Source: Lachnospiraceae bacterium UBA7205 | GTDB taxonomy: Bacteria; Bacillota; Clostridia; Lachnospirales; Lachnospiraceae | Length of the DNA stretch: 46,043 nucleotides | Direction: 5' to 3' | Assembly: GCA_002490665.1 (NCBI GenBank) | Contig: DKUL01000002.1 | Location: 1-46,043, forward strand | In this document: positions 16,202 to 25,145 of the stretch, piece after piece | Layout of the letters: the number at the start of each line of letters is the position of its first letter | Numbering within the stretch: the stretch's first letter is position 1 | Position numbers and translations under genes: made by a program | Notes under the pieces: generated by a model | Seen by the model: only the letters and a program-made list of their open reading frames with translations | The model's database searches: none | Told to the model about the DNA's origin: nothing

Positions 16202-17545
16202 TCATGTAATAACTTCCAGCGGCAGGCACTCTTTCCATATCTGGCCTGTCGACGGGAAAAATTCCCCAAATCCTTTGTCCCTGATTTCTATCTGCACCGC
16301 GCTGGCGTCCTCCATGTAAAACCGCAGCTCTACACGGTTTGTCTTATTTCCCCGCACCTTAAGCCCTTCGAGCGATATTCTTGCCACTCTCGTCCTGGTT
16401 CCGTCCACCGGCGCTATGTTCAGTGTAATCGCGTTATTTTTGACAAGCATCACATCAAAAACCTTTTGCGCGTCATACCAGTTGGTGCCTGCATCAAGAA
16501 TCGGATAGTAGACCTCCATCTGTCCCTTGTCACACGTCATTCCGATATTTGCGCGGAGCTTGTCCTCGGACAGGTATACATATGTCGTGGAAAGTGTTGA
16601 CGGGTAGGCGCGCTCCCTCGCGCCATAACACGCTCCCTTGCTGAAAAGATTGTTCCCCTGGAACACGCGCCGCCCACGGCACATATATTTTAACGACTCC
16701 CTGCACCATTCTTTCGAGAAGGAATCGCCAAGGAGAAAAACTGACGTAATAATCCGCTGCTCGCAGTTCTTCCGCACAATCTCGAGAAGCGCCGTGTCAA
16801 GCTGCTTGTAAAATGCTCCTTTTGCCGTCTCGGATTTATCCGACAAATCGGGAATCCTCATCTGCGGATATCTCGACGTGTCAATGAAGCATGCAACCGG
16901 ATTCGTCTTCCTGTTCATGGAAAGAATGTGGCTTTTGATGCCGTCACTCCTGTAATCGTACAGAAGGACGTCATGAATCCACATCTCCTGCGGCTGGTGA
17001 ATCATATACTGGAAAAAACAGTCCTCATGGCTCAGGAAGTACACCTCCATCTTTTTTCCGATGTGCGTCACAATGTCCCTGAGCATCTCCATGATGCCTG
17101 TATTCATGTCCTTCAGTGTAAATGCAACTGCCGCAATGTCCTCCGTCCCCGCATATGCATATAAAACCGCAAATGCCTTTCTCACGAACAGCTCCAGAAG
17201 ATACGCCGCAGAAAGTTCTTCCTCCTGCACCTTGACGCTGACATTGTTTTTCGCCAGCAGCACCAGGTCCTCGACCAGCGTTCCCTGCCCTTCCTTCGCG
17301 CACTTCAGCGCATCATTTCCGATAGACCATGCCGCGCCTTCCTCCGCACCGGGTCTTTTGTCAAACCGCCTGCACAGAAGCGTCGGTATGTTATACTGTT
17401 CCTCCCCCATCACAAGACTGACTGTGTCAGGCATGCTCTGGTTGTATCTGCAATAGCTTATCTGTGAATCATCATTTCCAAGGTCAAAGCCGACTACGAT
17501 TTTGTTCTTCTTGGTCAGCTCGTCCAGTGTCTTATCAATTAGCAT
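16202..17545 (-). CDS. Hsp70/actin-fold ATPase-like protein, no classical substrate-binding domain
   Basis: The N-terminal IVVGFDLGNDDSQISYC matches the phosphate-1 loop of Hsp70/actin ATPases. Further on, SVFLLGDSFSKEW followed by FQGNNLFSKGACYGA mirrors the Hsp70 adenosine loop and the NPDEAVAxGAA helix, so the whole nucleotide-binding fold seems present (about residues 15-320). The C-terminal 120 residues are predicted strands, not a standard peptide-binding domain with lid. At about 447 residues it is shorter than DnaK. From memory it resembles the Clostridia family DUF5716; unverified. I chose the ATG at 17545 (AAAGGAAG 7 bases upstream). A GTG at 17590 overlapping the preceding stop, and a TTG at 17563 after GGAGG, are alternatives. 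It likely works with the 1201-residue protein and the TPR protein. Confidence 0.75.
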   Translation of the reverse strand: MLIDKTLDELTKKNKIVVGFDLGNDDSQISYCRYNQSMPDTVSLVMGEEQYNIPTLLCRRFDKRPGAEEGAAWSIGNDALKCAKEGQGTLVEDLVLLAKNNVSVKVQEEELSAAYLLELFVRKAFAVLYAYAGTEDIAAVAFTLKDMNTGIMEMLRDIVTHIGKKMEVYFLSHEDCFFQYMIHQPQEMWIHDVLLYDYRSDGIKSHILSMNRKTNPVACFIDTSRYPQMRIPDLSDKSETAKGAFYKQLDTALLEIVRKNCEQRIITSVFLLGDSFSKEWCRESLKYMCRGRRVFQGNNLFSKGACYGARERAYPSTLSTTYVYLSEDKLRANIGMTCDKGQMEVYYPILDAGTNWYDAQKVFDVMLVKNNAITLNIAPVDGTRTRVARISLEGLKVRGNKTNRVELRFYMEDASAVQIEIRDKGFGEFFPSTGQIWKECLPLEVIT

Positions 17546-17586
17546 CCCATAACTTCCTTTCAAGAATACCTCCGGCATGTGTGTCA

Positions 17587-20500
17587 TCACAGCACACGGA
17601 ACAACTCCCTGACACAGAAATCCTGATATAAGTAATCTTCTGTCAATTGCTGCGCAGTCGCGCCATCCTGAAGGCTGATACTTATCATAATGTCATTCAG
17701 TATATTAAACCGGTCAGGTAAGGCGCCGCCATCCGCAGTTTCTTCTGTCTTTCCTGCCAGCGTGCCGCTCTGTGTCACGCGTTCCTGCGGGGCTTTTCCC
17801 TCTTCAAAAAAATTCTCGGTGATATAATATTGCAATGTCTCCCCATGAAACAGCTGAAACATCCCCACATATATTCCTGCGTACATTTCCTGCATCGCCT
17901 TAATGTCATAACGCCCATAATCCGTCTCGTCCGCAGTACTGTCCGTATGCTCCCCGTCCGCAGCATCGTCGTCAAATGCATAGTGGATATACACCTGGCT
18001 CTGTGGCTGCGTCCGGTACTCAATGAAGATACTGTCCTTGATGTAATGCAGCTCCGGCACCATATCCACAAACCTGACATAAAACGGAAAGTAGATTTCT
18101 TCTTTCAAAAGCTCCTGTATCAGTTGTCTTACGGTATCGTCCGGTATCTCCATGTCCTGCCTGTTTTCTGCCCAGAATTTTAACAGCGCCAGGCTGCATC
18201 TCCTGTCGGTCAGCTCTCCCTTTGCATACTTCTGGTACAGCATGTCGAAAATTTCCGGACAGACAATCGCCTCACGGACAAAATAATCATACGCCATGTC
18301 CATAAGGATTTTATTGACCAGCGCCGCGTCATGTTCCTCACAGTGCGCATAGGATATCAGAATTTCGTCGCGGTCCTGCACCATGACACCCGTGTATTCG
18401 GTCTGCCGGAGAATGCGCTCCATAATCAGCCTTGTCTCAAGCTCCAGATCGACTGCGGATTTCCACAGTTTCCGCAGTTCCGTAACCTTTCCATCATAAT
18501 TCATCATTAAATAACGCAGGATATTTTCATCATATTTCATATTTTTGTAAATGTAATGCGCCACATTCACCAGAAATTCTTCATACTCAAACTCCCTGCT
18601 GACAATACGTTTGCTGACAAGGCGTGCCACGGACTTTGGATCCACGTCCGTCACCCCGTAAGATTTAATCCAGTAATATGCCTTGTCAAACATTCCCCTG
18701 GATATCAGGTATTTGATGAACTCCGCCCGCTCGGATGCCTCCATCTGATCCGCTTCTATGTCTTCCAGAAAAGCATCCAGCTCGCCAATCATGTCATTGT
18801 CATAGTAAAACCGCAGAAGCTTCGTGCGGATTTCTTTTTTAAAGTTCTCCACAATCAGCGGCGACTCCGCCAGGTTTTTGAATCGTTTGACATTGTCCTG
18901 CGAAATGACCACATAATTTTTCTCCACCTCGCACAGGTAAATGTCAAAGCTCAGGCGCCCCTGCATATAGCCGCTGACATACTCCAGCTGCTGTTTGGGT
19001 TCCATAAGCTGCTTGTTTTCATAATGTATGCTCTTTGTAAAACGGTTTCCATATTCATCCTGCAGAAACAGCTTGTACTCGCTTCCGTATATCGGAATCA
19101 TGCTGACGCAGTTTTCCACCGGATAAGAGCTCTCACCGTTTACCTTCTCATGAATGACAACAATGTTCTTTACATTCGGATTGTCCACATAGATGCGGTG
19201 CATAAAAAGCAGCGGCGTGTAGGCATAAGCCGTATCATCCATAATCATCTGCGGCGCCAGCATGGTTTTATAGAGATACGCAAGATTTTCATTGATATGT
19301 CCCAGTTTAATCTGATCCACAACAAACCGTTCGACTGCAATGCGGTAGCTCTGCTCCAAGTCCGGGTATTTATCCTTGTTGCGGATGACATAGGCATACA
19401 GAAACGCGTTCCGCTCATAGTCCAGGCTGCTCTGATATGCAAAGTACATCAGCACCATCTTGGGTATCTCTATATCCTCCCTGATGTCCCCGTACTTGTC
19501 AAGCTCCAGCGACATCATATAATACTCATACAGCCCGGTCACCCGCACCGAATGTTCCACGCCAAGCGCATACCAGGGATAGTAATCCACCCCTTTTTTG
19601 TCGCCAAGGATTAAAATATGACAGATGGACGCAATTGTCTGCGGCGACCTATAGGTACGGTATATCTCCCCGAATATCCTGACCAGCAGCGTCGAATACT
19701 CTTTCTTGCGCACCGCGAGATACTGAAGCTGCTCGATTAGCTCCGGTTTTAATTTCTTCTGTCTCGCGCCGTACCATAACACCTGTTCTTCAAATCTGTC
19801 CAGCTTCAGCAGGAACGTCGGATTCGTGTTGAGCAGCAGGACGGCTTCACACAGCAGCAGCGGGCTTGTGCAGCCGTTCTGGAACATCTCCTCCATGAAC
19901 TGCCACCGAAGCTCCCTGCTGCGCAACAGCTCCTCGTTCATTTGCAGCACAAACCAGCCAAGCCTCCACTGCGCCGGATTGTTGGCATATATTGTCTCGA
20001 TTTCGTCGCTGGCTTCCCTCACATAGTCCTCCTCACACTGAATCAGGGTAGTCAGGTACAGATAATAGCAGTTCTGGAAAATATTTCCCGGTTCCTTCGA
20101 CAGCCGTTTTTCGAGCATGTCAAGATACCATCCCGCCTCGTTAAAGCGCTCCTTCGCAATCAGGAGCTGCGTCCTGTACAGATTATACAGGATGCTGTCC
20201 TCATCAATTTCCAGCAGCACTTCCAGTTCCTTTTCAAAGGACGCCGTCCACTGCACATCTGTCAGTCTGTTCAGGCGCATGCCCGCATAGGCATCCACCA
20301 TGTTACATAACGCGTGTCTTTGTCTGCGATTGTCATTTTTTCTCTCAGGCTCATCCTCCATCAGGATGTCAAACGGAACCGTATAGTCATTGCACGCGTC
20401 GGAAAAAATAACACTCCCGCTGTTCAGACCCTTGTGCAGCTTTGCCGCATCAATGTAAATATCGAAATCACACACGTTATTTATGAAATCCGCATTGGTC

Positions 20501-21192
20501 AGAAGCTGCCTGTCCGTGCTGATAAATTCACCTGTTATTTTTATATTGACACAGCTGTACCCCCACCCGCTCTTCGTAATGACAACTCGTTTCACAATAC
20601 TGTCCTGTACGTCCTCAAGCAAGAATCCTTCTATGTCAAGCATATATATAACAGGTGTCTTCTTATTTGTTTCAATCAGAAATTCTTCTACATTCTGTTC
20701 ATTTTCCGCATCCTTTGACAGCCCCACATACGAGAGCAGCACGTTTTTGTCACTTTTATGCAGGATGGAGGCAAAGTTCCTGGAATAAAACAGCGCCACT
20801 GCCTCCTTCCAGTCTGTCTGTGCCAGATTGGTAAAATGGAACAAATTTTTAACGGGTCCTAAGGAACTCTGGAGCTGCGGGCGCTGGACACTGACTGTAT
20901 ATGGTATCGCATACTCACCACAGTTGCATATCAGGACAAACTCTCCCCGGATATTGCTGCCCGCCTGCGCCGCTGTCCCATCAAAGCAATATGTAACCTG
21001 TGTCTGCACACCGTGGAATTCTGTCTCATATAATCGCATCCTCGTATCTGAAGAATATATTTTTCCCTCTGCATACCGCTCCGCTGCATATATGGTAAAG
21101 GTTTCCTCAACAATATCCCCCGGCTCCACGCACAATCCTATGCTCTGACATGAGAACTCAAGATATGCCGGCTTCTCCCTGCTGTCACTCAT
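17587..21192 (-). CDS. 1201-residue protein of unknown function (DUF5717-like)
   Basis: No enzymatic motif is visible. There is no signal peptide or membrane segment. Residues 1-270 look like two or more beta-sandwich domains: one starts YLEFSCQSIGLCVEPGDIVEETFTIYA and another contains GWGYSCVNIKITGEF. The rest is mainly helical, rich in Leu/Tyr/Glu/Arg, with an alpha-solenoid look (for example AKERFNEAGWYLDMLEKRL and SLDYERNAFLYAYVIRNKDKYPDLEQSYRIAVERFV). A later part includes FDDDAADGEHTDSTADETD, an acidic linker near residue 1085. From memory it resembles family DUF5717 of Clostridia; unverified. AAGGAG precedes the ATG. It starts 41 bp after the hybrid kinase and abuts the Hsp70-like gene, suggesting a large scaffold or client-recognition partner for that ATPase. 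Confidence 0.8.
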   Translation of the reverse strand: MSDSREKPAYLEFSCQSIGLCVEPGDIVEETFTIYAAERYAEGKIYSSDTRMRLYETEFHGVQTQVTYCFDGTAAQAGSNIRGEFVLICNCGEYAIPYTVSVQRPQLQSSLGPVKNLFHFTNLAQTDWKEAVALFYSRNFASILHKSDKNVLLSYVGLSKDAENEQNVEEFLIETNKKTPVIYMLDIEGFLLEDVQDSIVKRVVITKSGWGYSCVNIKITGEFISTDRQLLTNADFINNVCDFDIYIDAAKLHKGLNSGSVIFSDACNDYTVPFDILMEDEPERKNDNRRQRHALCNMVDAYAGMRLNRLTDVQWTASFEKELEVLLEIDEDSILYNLYRTQLLIAKERFNEAGWYLDMLEKRLSKEPGNIFQNCYYLYLTTLIQCEEDYVREASDEIETIYANNPAQWRLGWFVLQMNEELLRSRELRWQFMEEMFQNGCTSPLLLCEAVLLLNTNPTFLLKLDRFEEQVLWYGARQKKLKPELIEQLQYLAVRKKEYSTLLVRIFGEIYRTYRSPQTIASICHILILGDKKGVDYYPWYALGVEHSVRVTGLYEYYMMSLELDKYGDIREDIEIPKMVLMYFAYQSSLDYERNAFLYAYVIRNKDKYPDLEQSYRIAVERFVVDQIKLGHINENLAYLYKTMLAPQMIMDDTAYAYTPLLFMHRIYVDNPNVKNIVVIHEKVNGESSYPVENCVSMIPIYGSEYKLFLQDEYGNRFTKSIHYENKQLMEPKQQLEYVSGYMQGRLSFDIYLCEVEKNYVVISQDNVKRFKNLAESPLIVENFKKEIRTKLLRFYYDNDMIGELDAFLEDIEADQMEASERAEFIKYLISRGMFDKAYYWIKSYGVTDVDPKSVARLVSKRIVSREFEYEEFLVNVAHYIYKNMKYDENILRYLMMNYDGKVTELRKLWKSAVDLELETRLIMERILRQTEYTGVMVQDRDEILISYAHCEEHDAALVNKILMDMAYDYFVREAIVCPEIFDMLYQKYAKGELTDRRCSLALLKFWAENRQDMEIPDDTVRQLIQELLKEEIYFPFYVRFVDMVPELHYIKDSIFIEYRTQPQSQVYIHYAFDDDAADGEHTDSTADETDYGRYDIKAMQEMYAGIYVGMFQLFHGETLQYYITENFFEEGKAPQERVTQSGTLAGKTEETADGGALPDRFNILNDIMISISLQDGATAQQLTEDYLYQDFCVRELFRVL

Positions 21193-21233
21193 TGTTCCAC
21201 TCCTTAAAAATCATACTTATCTCCTAGTATACC

Positions 21234-24200
21234 TTATTGTTTGACTTTAGACAATATTTCTTTCAATGTTAGGTACAGCCTGTCAACATCCACGGGTTTT
21301 GAGAGATATCCGTTCATGCCGCACTCCACGGATTTTTTTAAATCGTCATCAAACGCATTTGCCGACATCGCTATGATTGGAATTTCCCGGCAGTCCGCCC
21401 GTCCCATTCCGCGTATGGCGCGCGTCGCGTCAAGCCCATTCATCACAGGCATCAGAATATCCATCAGGATAATGTCATACCTGCCCGGTTCGGTGTTCCT
21501 GATTTTTTCAACGGCATCCGCGCCATCCGGAACCCACTCCACTTCAAAGCCGAAGTCCTCAAGAAGGCATTGTGCAATCTCGGCATTCAGCTCATTGTCC
21601 TCAACGACAAGAACACGGAAACCTGCAAAGGAAACCTGTTCCTCTGTTTCCTTTTCCCCCGCATCGTTCTGCCCGCGCTCCATGGCAACATCAAAGTAAA
21701 ACCGGCTCCCCTTTCCGGGTTCGCTTTCAAGCGCAATGGCACTTCCCATCAGCTGGATCAGCCTGCTGCTGATGGAGAGTCCCAGTCCGGTTCCCTGCTG
21801 CTTGGACACGCTGGACGTGCTTGCCACCCGCTCAAACGGACGGAATATCCTCTTTTGGTCCTCGGCATGGATGCCCACTCCGGTATCCTGCACCTCAAAA
21901 TAGACATGTGTCAGCTCCCCGTCACTTCCGTTTTCATGGATTCTAAGCAGAATCCTGCCACCCTTTGGCGTAAATTTTACCGCATTTCCAAGCAGATTAA
22001 TCAATACCTGGCTTATGCGCAGCCTGTCGGCATAAAACCATCTGTGTTCAAGCTGAATATCCTGTTCAAACGCAACACCCTTCATTTCTGCCTGTGGCGT
22101 TATCACTTCCCTGACGGTTCCTGCCAGTTCATGCATGTCGAAATTTTCAGGCTCCAGATGTATTTTTCCACTCTCAATCCGCGACATGTCAAGAATATCG
22201 TTGATAAGGCCGAGCATATACTTGGACGAGCTCTGAATCTTTCCAAGACAGTCCTCAATCCGTTCCCGGCTCTGGTTCTGCTGCAGCGCGATTGCCGTCA
22301 TGCCAATAATCCCATTCATCGGCGTGCGGATTTCATGGCTCATCCGCGAAAGGAACTCCGATTTCGCCTTGCTTGCAAGGTCATGCTGCTGCTGGTTGAG
22401 CTGGCTCTGTATCACACTTCCGATATCTATCATCCGCTGGCTCACCTCGCCATCCTGGATAATTTCAGAGGCAATTCCTGCAATACACACATTCCCGGCA
22501 TAGCTGCCATTGTCATATAGCGGAAGCACAATCCCCTGCTGCCCCTTCCGGATGTTTAAGAACTTTCGTATCACTGCTTCCGCGCTTTCTTCTACGGTGA
22601 AGGAATGTATCTGCCCCTTGCCCAGCCACTTCTGGAACAGCTCCCATTCTTCCTGTGTGTACTGACCCACATTCTTTAACGCGGACTGCCCATCGCGATG
22701 CCACTGATATTCCAGATAGTTCGCGCTGAAATCATGCCTGATTATCGTTGTCAGGACATCTTCCGCCCCATATCGCCGACCGATTTTGCCCAAGATGAGC
22801 GCCATCTGCGCTGGAAGGTCGGAACCCTTTCCAAAAAGGTTCAGTGCCATCAGGGATAACGAAGCTTCCTCACCATAGTCGCTCGACATAATCTGCCGCG
22901 CCTTCAGCGGAGGCAGTTCCATCCGCTCCTTTCTGGGAATATCCTCATAAAACAGATATTTCACCGGCGCATTCTCCCGAATCATTGCCTCGGCACATTT
23001 CGCCCGCCGAATTTGTCCTTTATTGGACATTCCCTCTGATGCCTGTACCAGCCCGACACAGACATCCAGCTTTAATACAGTATTATCGAACATTCCCTCA
23101 AGCCCACTGACAAGCTTTGCGGCATATTCCTGTGCCTGCGCACGCGTGCCATGTGAAAGCCATATTACAAATTCACTGATATTATGCCGGATGACAAGTG
23201 CATTCCCGCATTCACGGATTACGTCTCCTGCCTGCTCGAGAATCAAATCCCCAAATACAATGCCGTTTACCTTGCTCAGACTGCGTATATTGGCAATATT
23301 CAGAAAAACCATAAACCCTTTGGGCTGCATCCTCCTGCACTCTTCAAGTTTTTTCATTCCTGCGTTGTACGTATATGCACCCGTAAGCCCGTCTGTAGTA
23401 AGCCTTGCAAGCTGCTCCTGTTCCTGTTCCTTTATCTTCTGAATATTGCGGATGCTTCCTATCAGCTTATAACGGTTGCCGTCTGTATCACAGACCACCT
23501 TTCCGTACAAGCCAATCCATGTATATCCTTCCTGTCCGGGAAGCATCAGGCGAAATTCAAGTGAAGCCTCGTCTGGAATATTGCCAAAAAACGTGCTGAC
23601 CATATCCCTGTCCTCATATGCTATCAGGTTTAAATCAATCAGATTATCCCCGTCACATTTCCAGATACCGTTCATTTTGTGCTCGTTTACCAAATCGACC
23701 TGATGGCTGCGGATATCATAGGAAAAGAACGCATCATCTGTGCTCTCGACTGCAATCCGGTAGCGTTCCTTCTCCTCGAGCAGCGTGGTCTCCGATTTTT
23801 TCTGCCTTTCAGTCAAGTCCCTGATTACGCCGTACAACGCGTCAATCTCACGGATTCCTGATATGCGGAAGTCCCCAAGCTCCCGGCTCTCGCTGCCAAT
23901 ACACTCCATCAGGTTTTTAATCGGTCTTGTCAGGTGCAGGACAATAATATAGATTCCCACAACCCCAAACACAAGCCCAGTCAGTATCGCAATCGCAAGC
24001 CATATATAAATCTGCCGGCTGATGCCAAAAAGCTCTTCCTCAATATTCAGTCCGACCAGCACCCAGTCCTTGTCCCGATAAGGGGCGAATTTATTATACA
24101 GCTTCAAAGGACATGTCACCGCATATACCTTCTGCCTGCCGGACATAATGCCCTTTACCTCCCTGAGCATGGCATAATCCGTGCGTTCCAGATGAAAGAC

Positions 24201-25139
24201 ATCTCCCTGCGCCTCCACCATACCATATAACATCCCTTTTCCGGCATATATGGTGTAATTTCCGGTGCCGTCATCATACGCCAGCAGATAGCCGCCCTGC
24301 TGGCTGCTGTTGAGCTCCGAAACCGGAAGGAAATCATAGAGGTACGCAGTTGAAATCTCTATGCCAAGTACCGCATACACCCGTCCCTCATGGCGGAGTG
24401 GTACGGAGTATGTAATCATCTCATGCGAATCGTTCGGATTATCCTCAAGCACAAACGGCTTTGACCAGTATCCCAGATCCTCTGTCCCGGCGTCAGGATT
24501 TTCCGCCCCCGCGCGCCATGGTTCATAAAAGAAATTGTCCGATTCCCTGTTGTTTTGTCCCATCATATGAAAACGTGTTGTCCAGCACGTATCAAGCGGT
24601 ACATTATAATTTCTGGATAACTCTTTTGAACCTTTTTCCAGCAGCATGTCAGTCCCATTTGCACTTTTGCTCTCAGGCGCAGAATCCCTGATAAAAAAGC
24701 CGTCAAACTCTGACGCATTCGTCCTGTCGCCGTCCACCAGCACCAAAAAAACACCGGATGCAAGATTGTTCTGCAAGGTTTTGAGACACTCCGGAAAAAA
24801 TGTCGCAAGCAATTCCTGACAGCCGGCATCGTCCTGCAAAAGCTGCTGCAATGTCAGCTGCCTTTTTGTCAGATATTCCTTCAGCAGCCCATTCATGACG
24901 GGCTCCTCGTCCAGTATGGAATTCCACCGCTGTGTCATCTCATTTTGCAGAATCACTTTTCTGTTTTCCACAATCTTTGCCATCATGCCGACCGAGTAAT
25001 CCTGAATCAGTCCCAGCGTATGCCTTGCTGCAAGCGTTCCCACCGTAAGCAGGCTCTGTATCAGCATAATTGCAATCAGCGGTATTAAAAACATTTTAAA
25101 AACAGTATGTTTTTTCTGGTTTTTTAATTTCAGCCCCAT
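21234..25139 (-). CDS. Hybrid sensor histidine kinase/response regulator with PAS, degenerate GGDEF and GAF-like parts
   Basis: Membrane sensor of 1301 residues. In order: transmembrane helix about 14-38; extracellular Cache-like sensor 40-370; second transmembrane helix about 377-402; HAMP-like linker to 445; PAS about 455-570; a GGDEF-derived domain about 578-735 that keeps TDGLTGAYTYNAG but has HNISEF where GGDEF should be, so it cannot make cyclic-di-GMP. A GAF-like stretch follows (about 755-915). Then HisKA with His935 in SRMSHEIRTPMNG, a HATPase (NLLGNAVKFTPKGG, DTGVGI, GTGLGLSIS), and a receiver with Asp1227 in ILMDILMP and Lys1281. It starts six bases after the solute-binding lipoprotein gene, so ligand sensing through that protein is likely. 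The receiver has no output domain, so it probably signals to a phosphotransfer partner elsewhere or to the operon's products. Confidence 0.92.
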   Translation of the reverse strand: MGLKLKNQKKHTVFKMFLIPLIAIMLIQSLLTVGTLAARHTLGLIQDYSVGMMAKIVENRKVILQNEMTQRWNSILDEEPVMNGLLKEYLTKRQLTLQQLLQDDAGCQELLATFFPECLKTLQNNLASGVFLVLVDGDRTNASEFDGFFIRDSAPESKSANGTDMLLEKGSKELSRNYNVPLDTCWTTRFHMMGQNNRESDNFFYEPWRAGAENPDAGTEDLGYWSKPFVLEDNPNDSHEMITYSVPLRHEGRVYAVLGIEISTAYLYDFLPVSELNSSQQGGYLLAYDDGTGNYTIYAGKGMLYGMVEAQGDVFHLERTDYAMLREVKGIMSGRQKVYAVTCPLKLYNKFAPYRDKDWVLVGLNIEEELFGISRQIYIWLAIAILTGLVFGVVGIYIIVLHLTRPIKNLMECIGSESRELGDFRISGIREIDALYGVIRDLTERQKKSETTLLEEKERYRIAVESTDDAFFSYDIRSHQVDLVNEHKMNGIWKCDGDNLIDLNLIAYEDRDMVSTFFGNIPDEASLEFRLMLPGQEGYTWIGLYGKVVCDTDGNRYKLIGSIRNIQKIKEQEQEQLARLTTDGLTGAYTYNAGMKKLEECRRMQPKGFMVFLNIANIRSLSKVNGIVFGDLILEQAGDVIRECGNALVIRHNISEFVIWLSHGTRAQAQEYAAKLVSGLEGMFDNTVLKLDVCVGLVQASEGMSNKGQIRRAKCAEAMIRENAPVKYLFYEDIPRKERMELPPLKARQIMSSDYGEEASLSLMALNLFGKGSDLPAQMALILGKIGRRYGAEDVLTTIIRHDFSANYLEYQWHRDGQSALKNVGQYTQEEWELFQKWLGKGQIHSFTVEESAEAVIRKFLNIRKGQQGIVLPLYDNGSYAGNVCIAGIASEIIQDGEVSQRMIDIGSVIQSQLNQQQHDLASKAKSEFLSRMSHEIRTPMNGIIGMTAIALQQNQSRERIEDCLGKIQSSSKYMLGLINDILDMSRIESGKIHLEPENFDMHELAGTVREVITPQAEMKGVAFEQDIQLEHRWFYADRLRISQVLINLLGNAVKFTPKGGRILLRIHENGSDGELTHVYFEVQDTGVGIHAEDQKRIFRPFERVASTSSVSKQQGTGLGLSISSRLIQLMGSAIALESEPGKGSRFYFDVAMERGQNDAGEKETEEQVSFAGFRVLVVEDNELNAEIAQCLLEDFGFEVEWVPDGADAVEKIRNTEPGRYDIILMDILMPVMNGLDATRAIRGMGRADCREIPIIAMSANAFDDDLKKSVECGMNGYLSKPVDVDRLYLTLKEILSKVKQ

Positions 25140-25145
25140 ATCCTG

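Noticed and set aside
18556..19614. 352-codon plus-strand frame
   Set aside because: It lies fully inside the 1201-residue gene on the other strand, has no ribosome binding site and no family-like sequence; a shadow frame.
14117..21192. Wadjet or another SMC-like defence system
   Set aside because: The coiled-coil protein has no Walker motifs or hinge, and the other products show no JetC-like ATPase; family numbers recalled from memory are too close to use.
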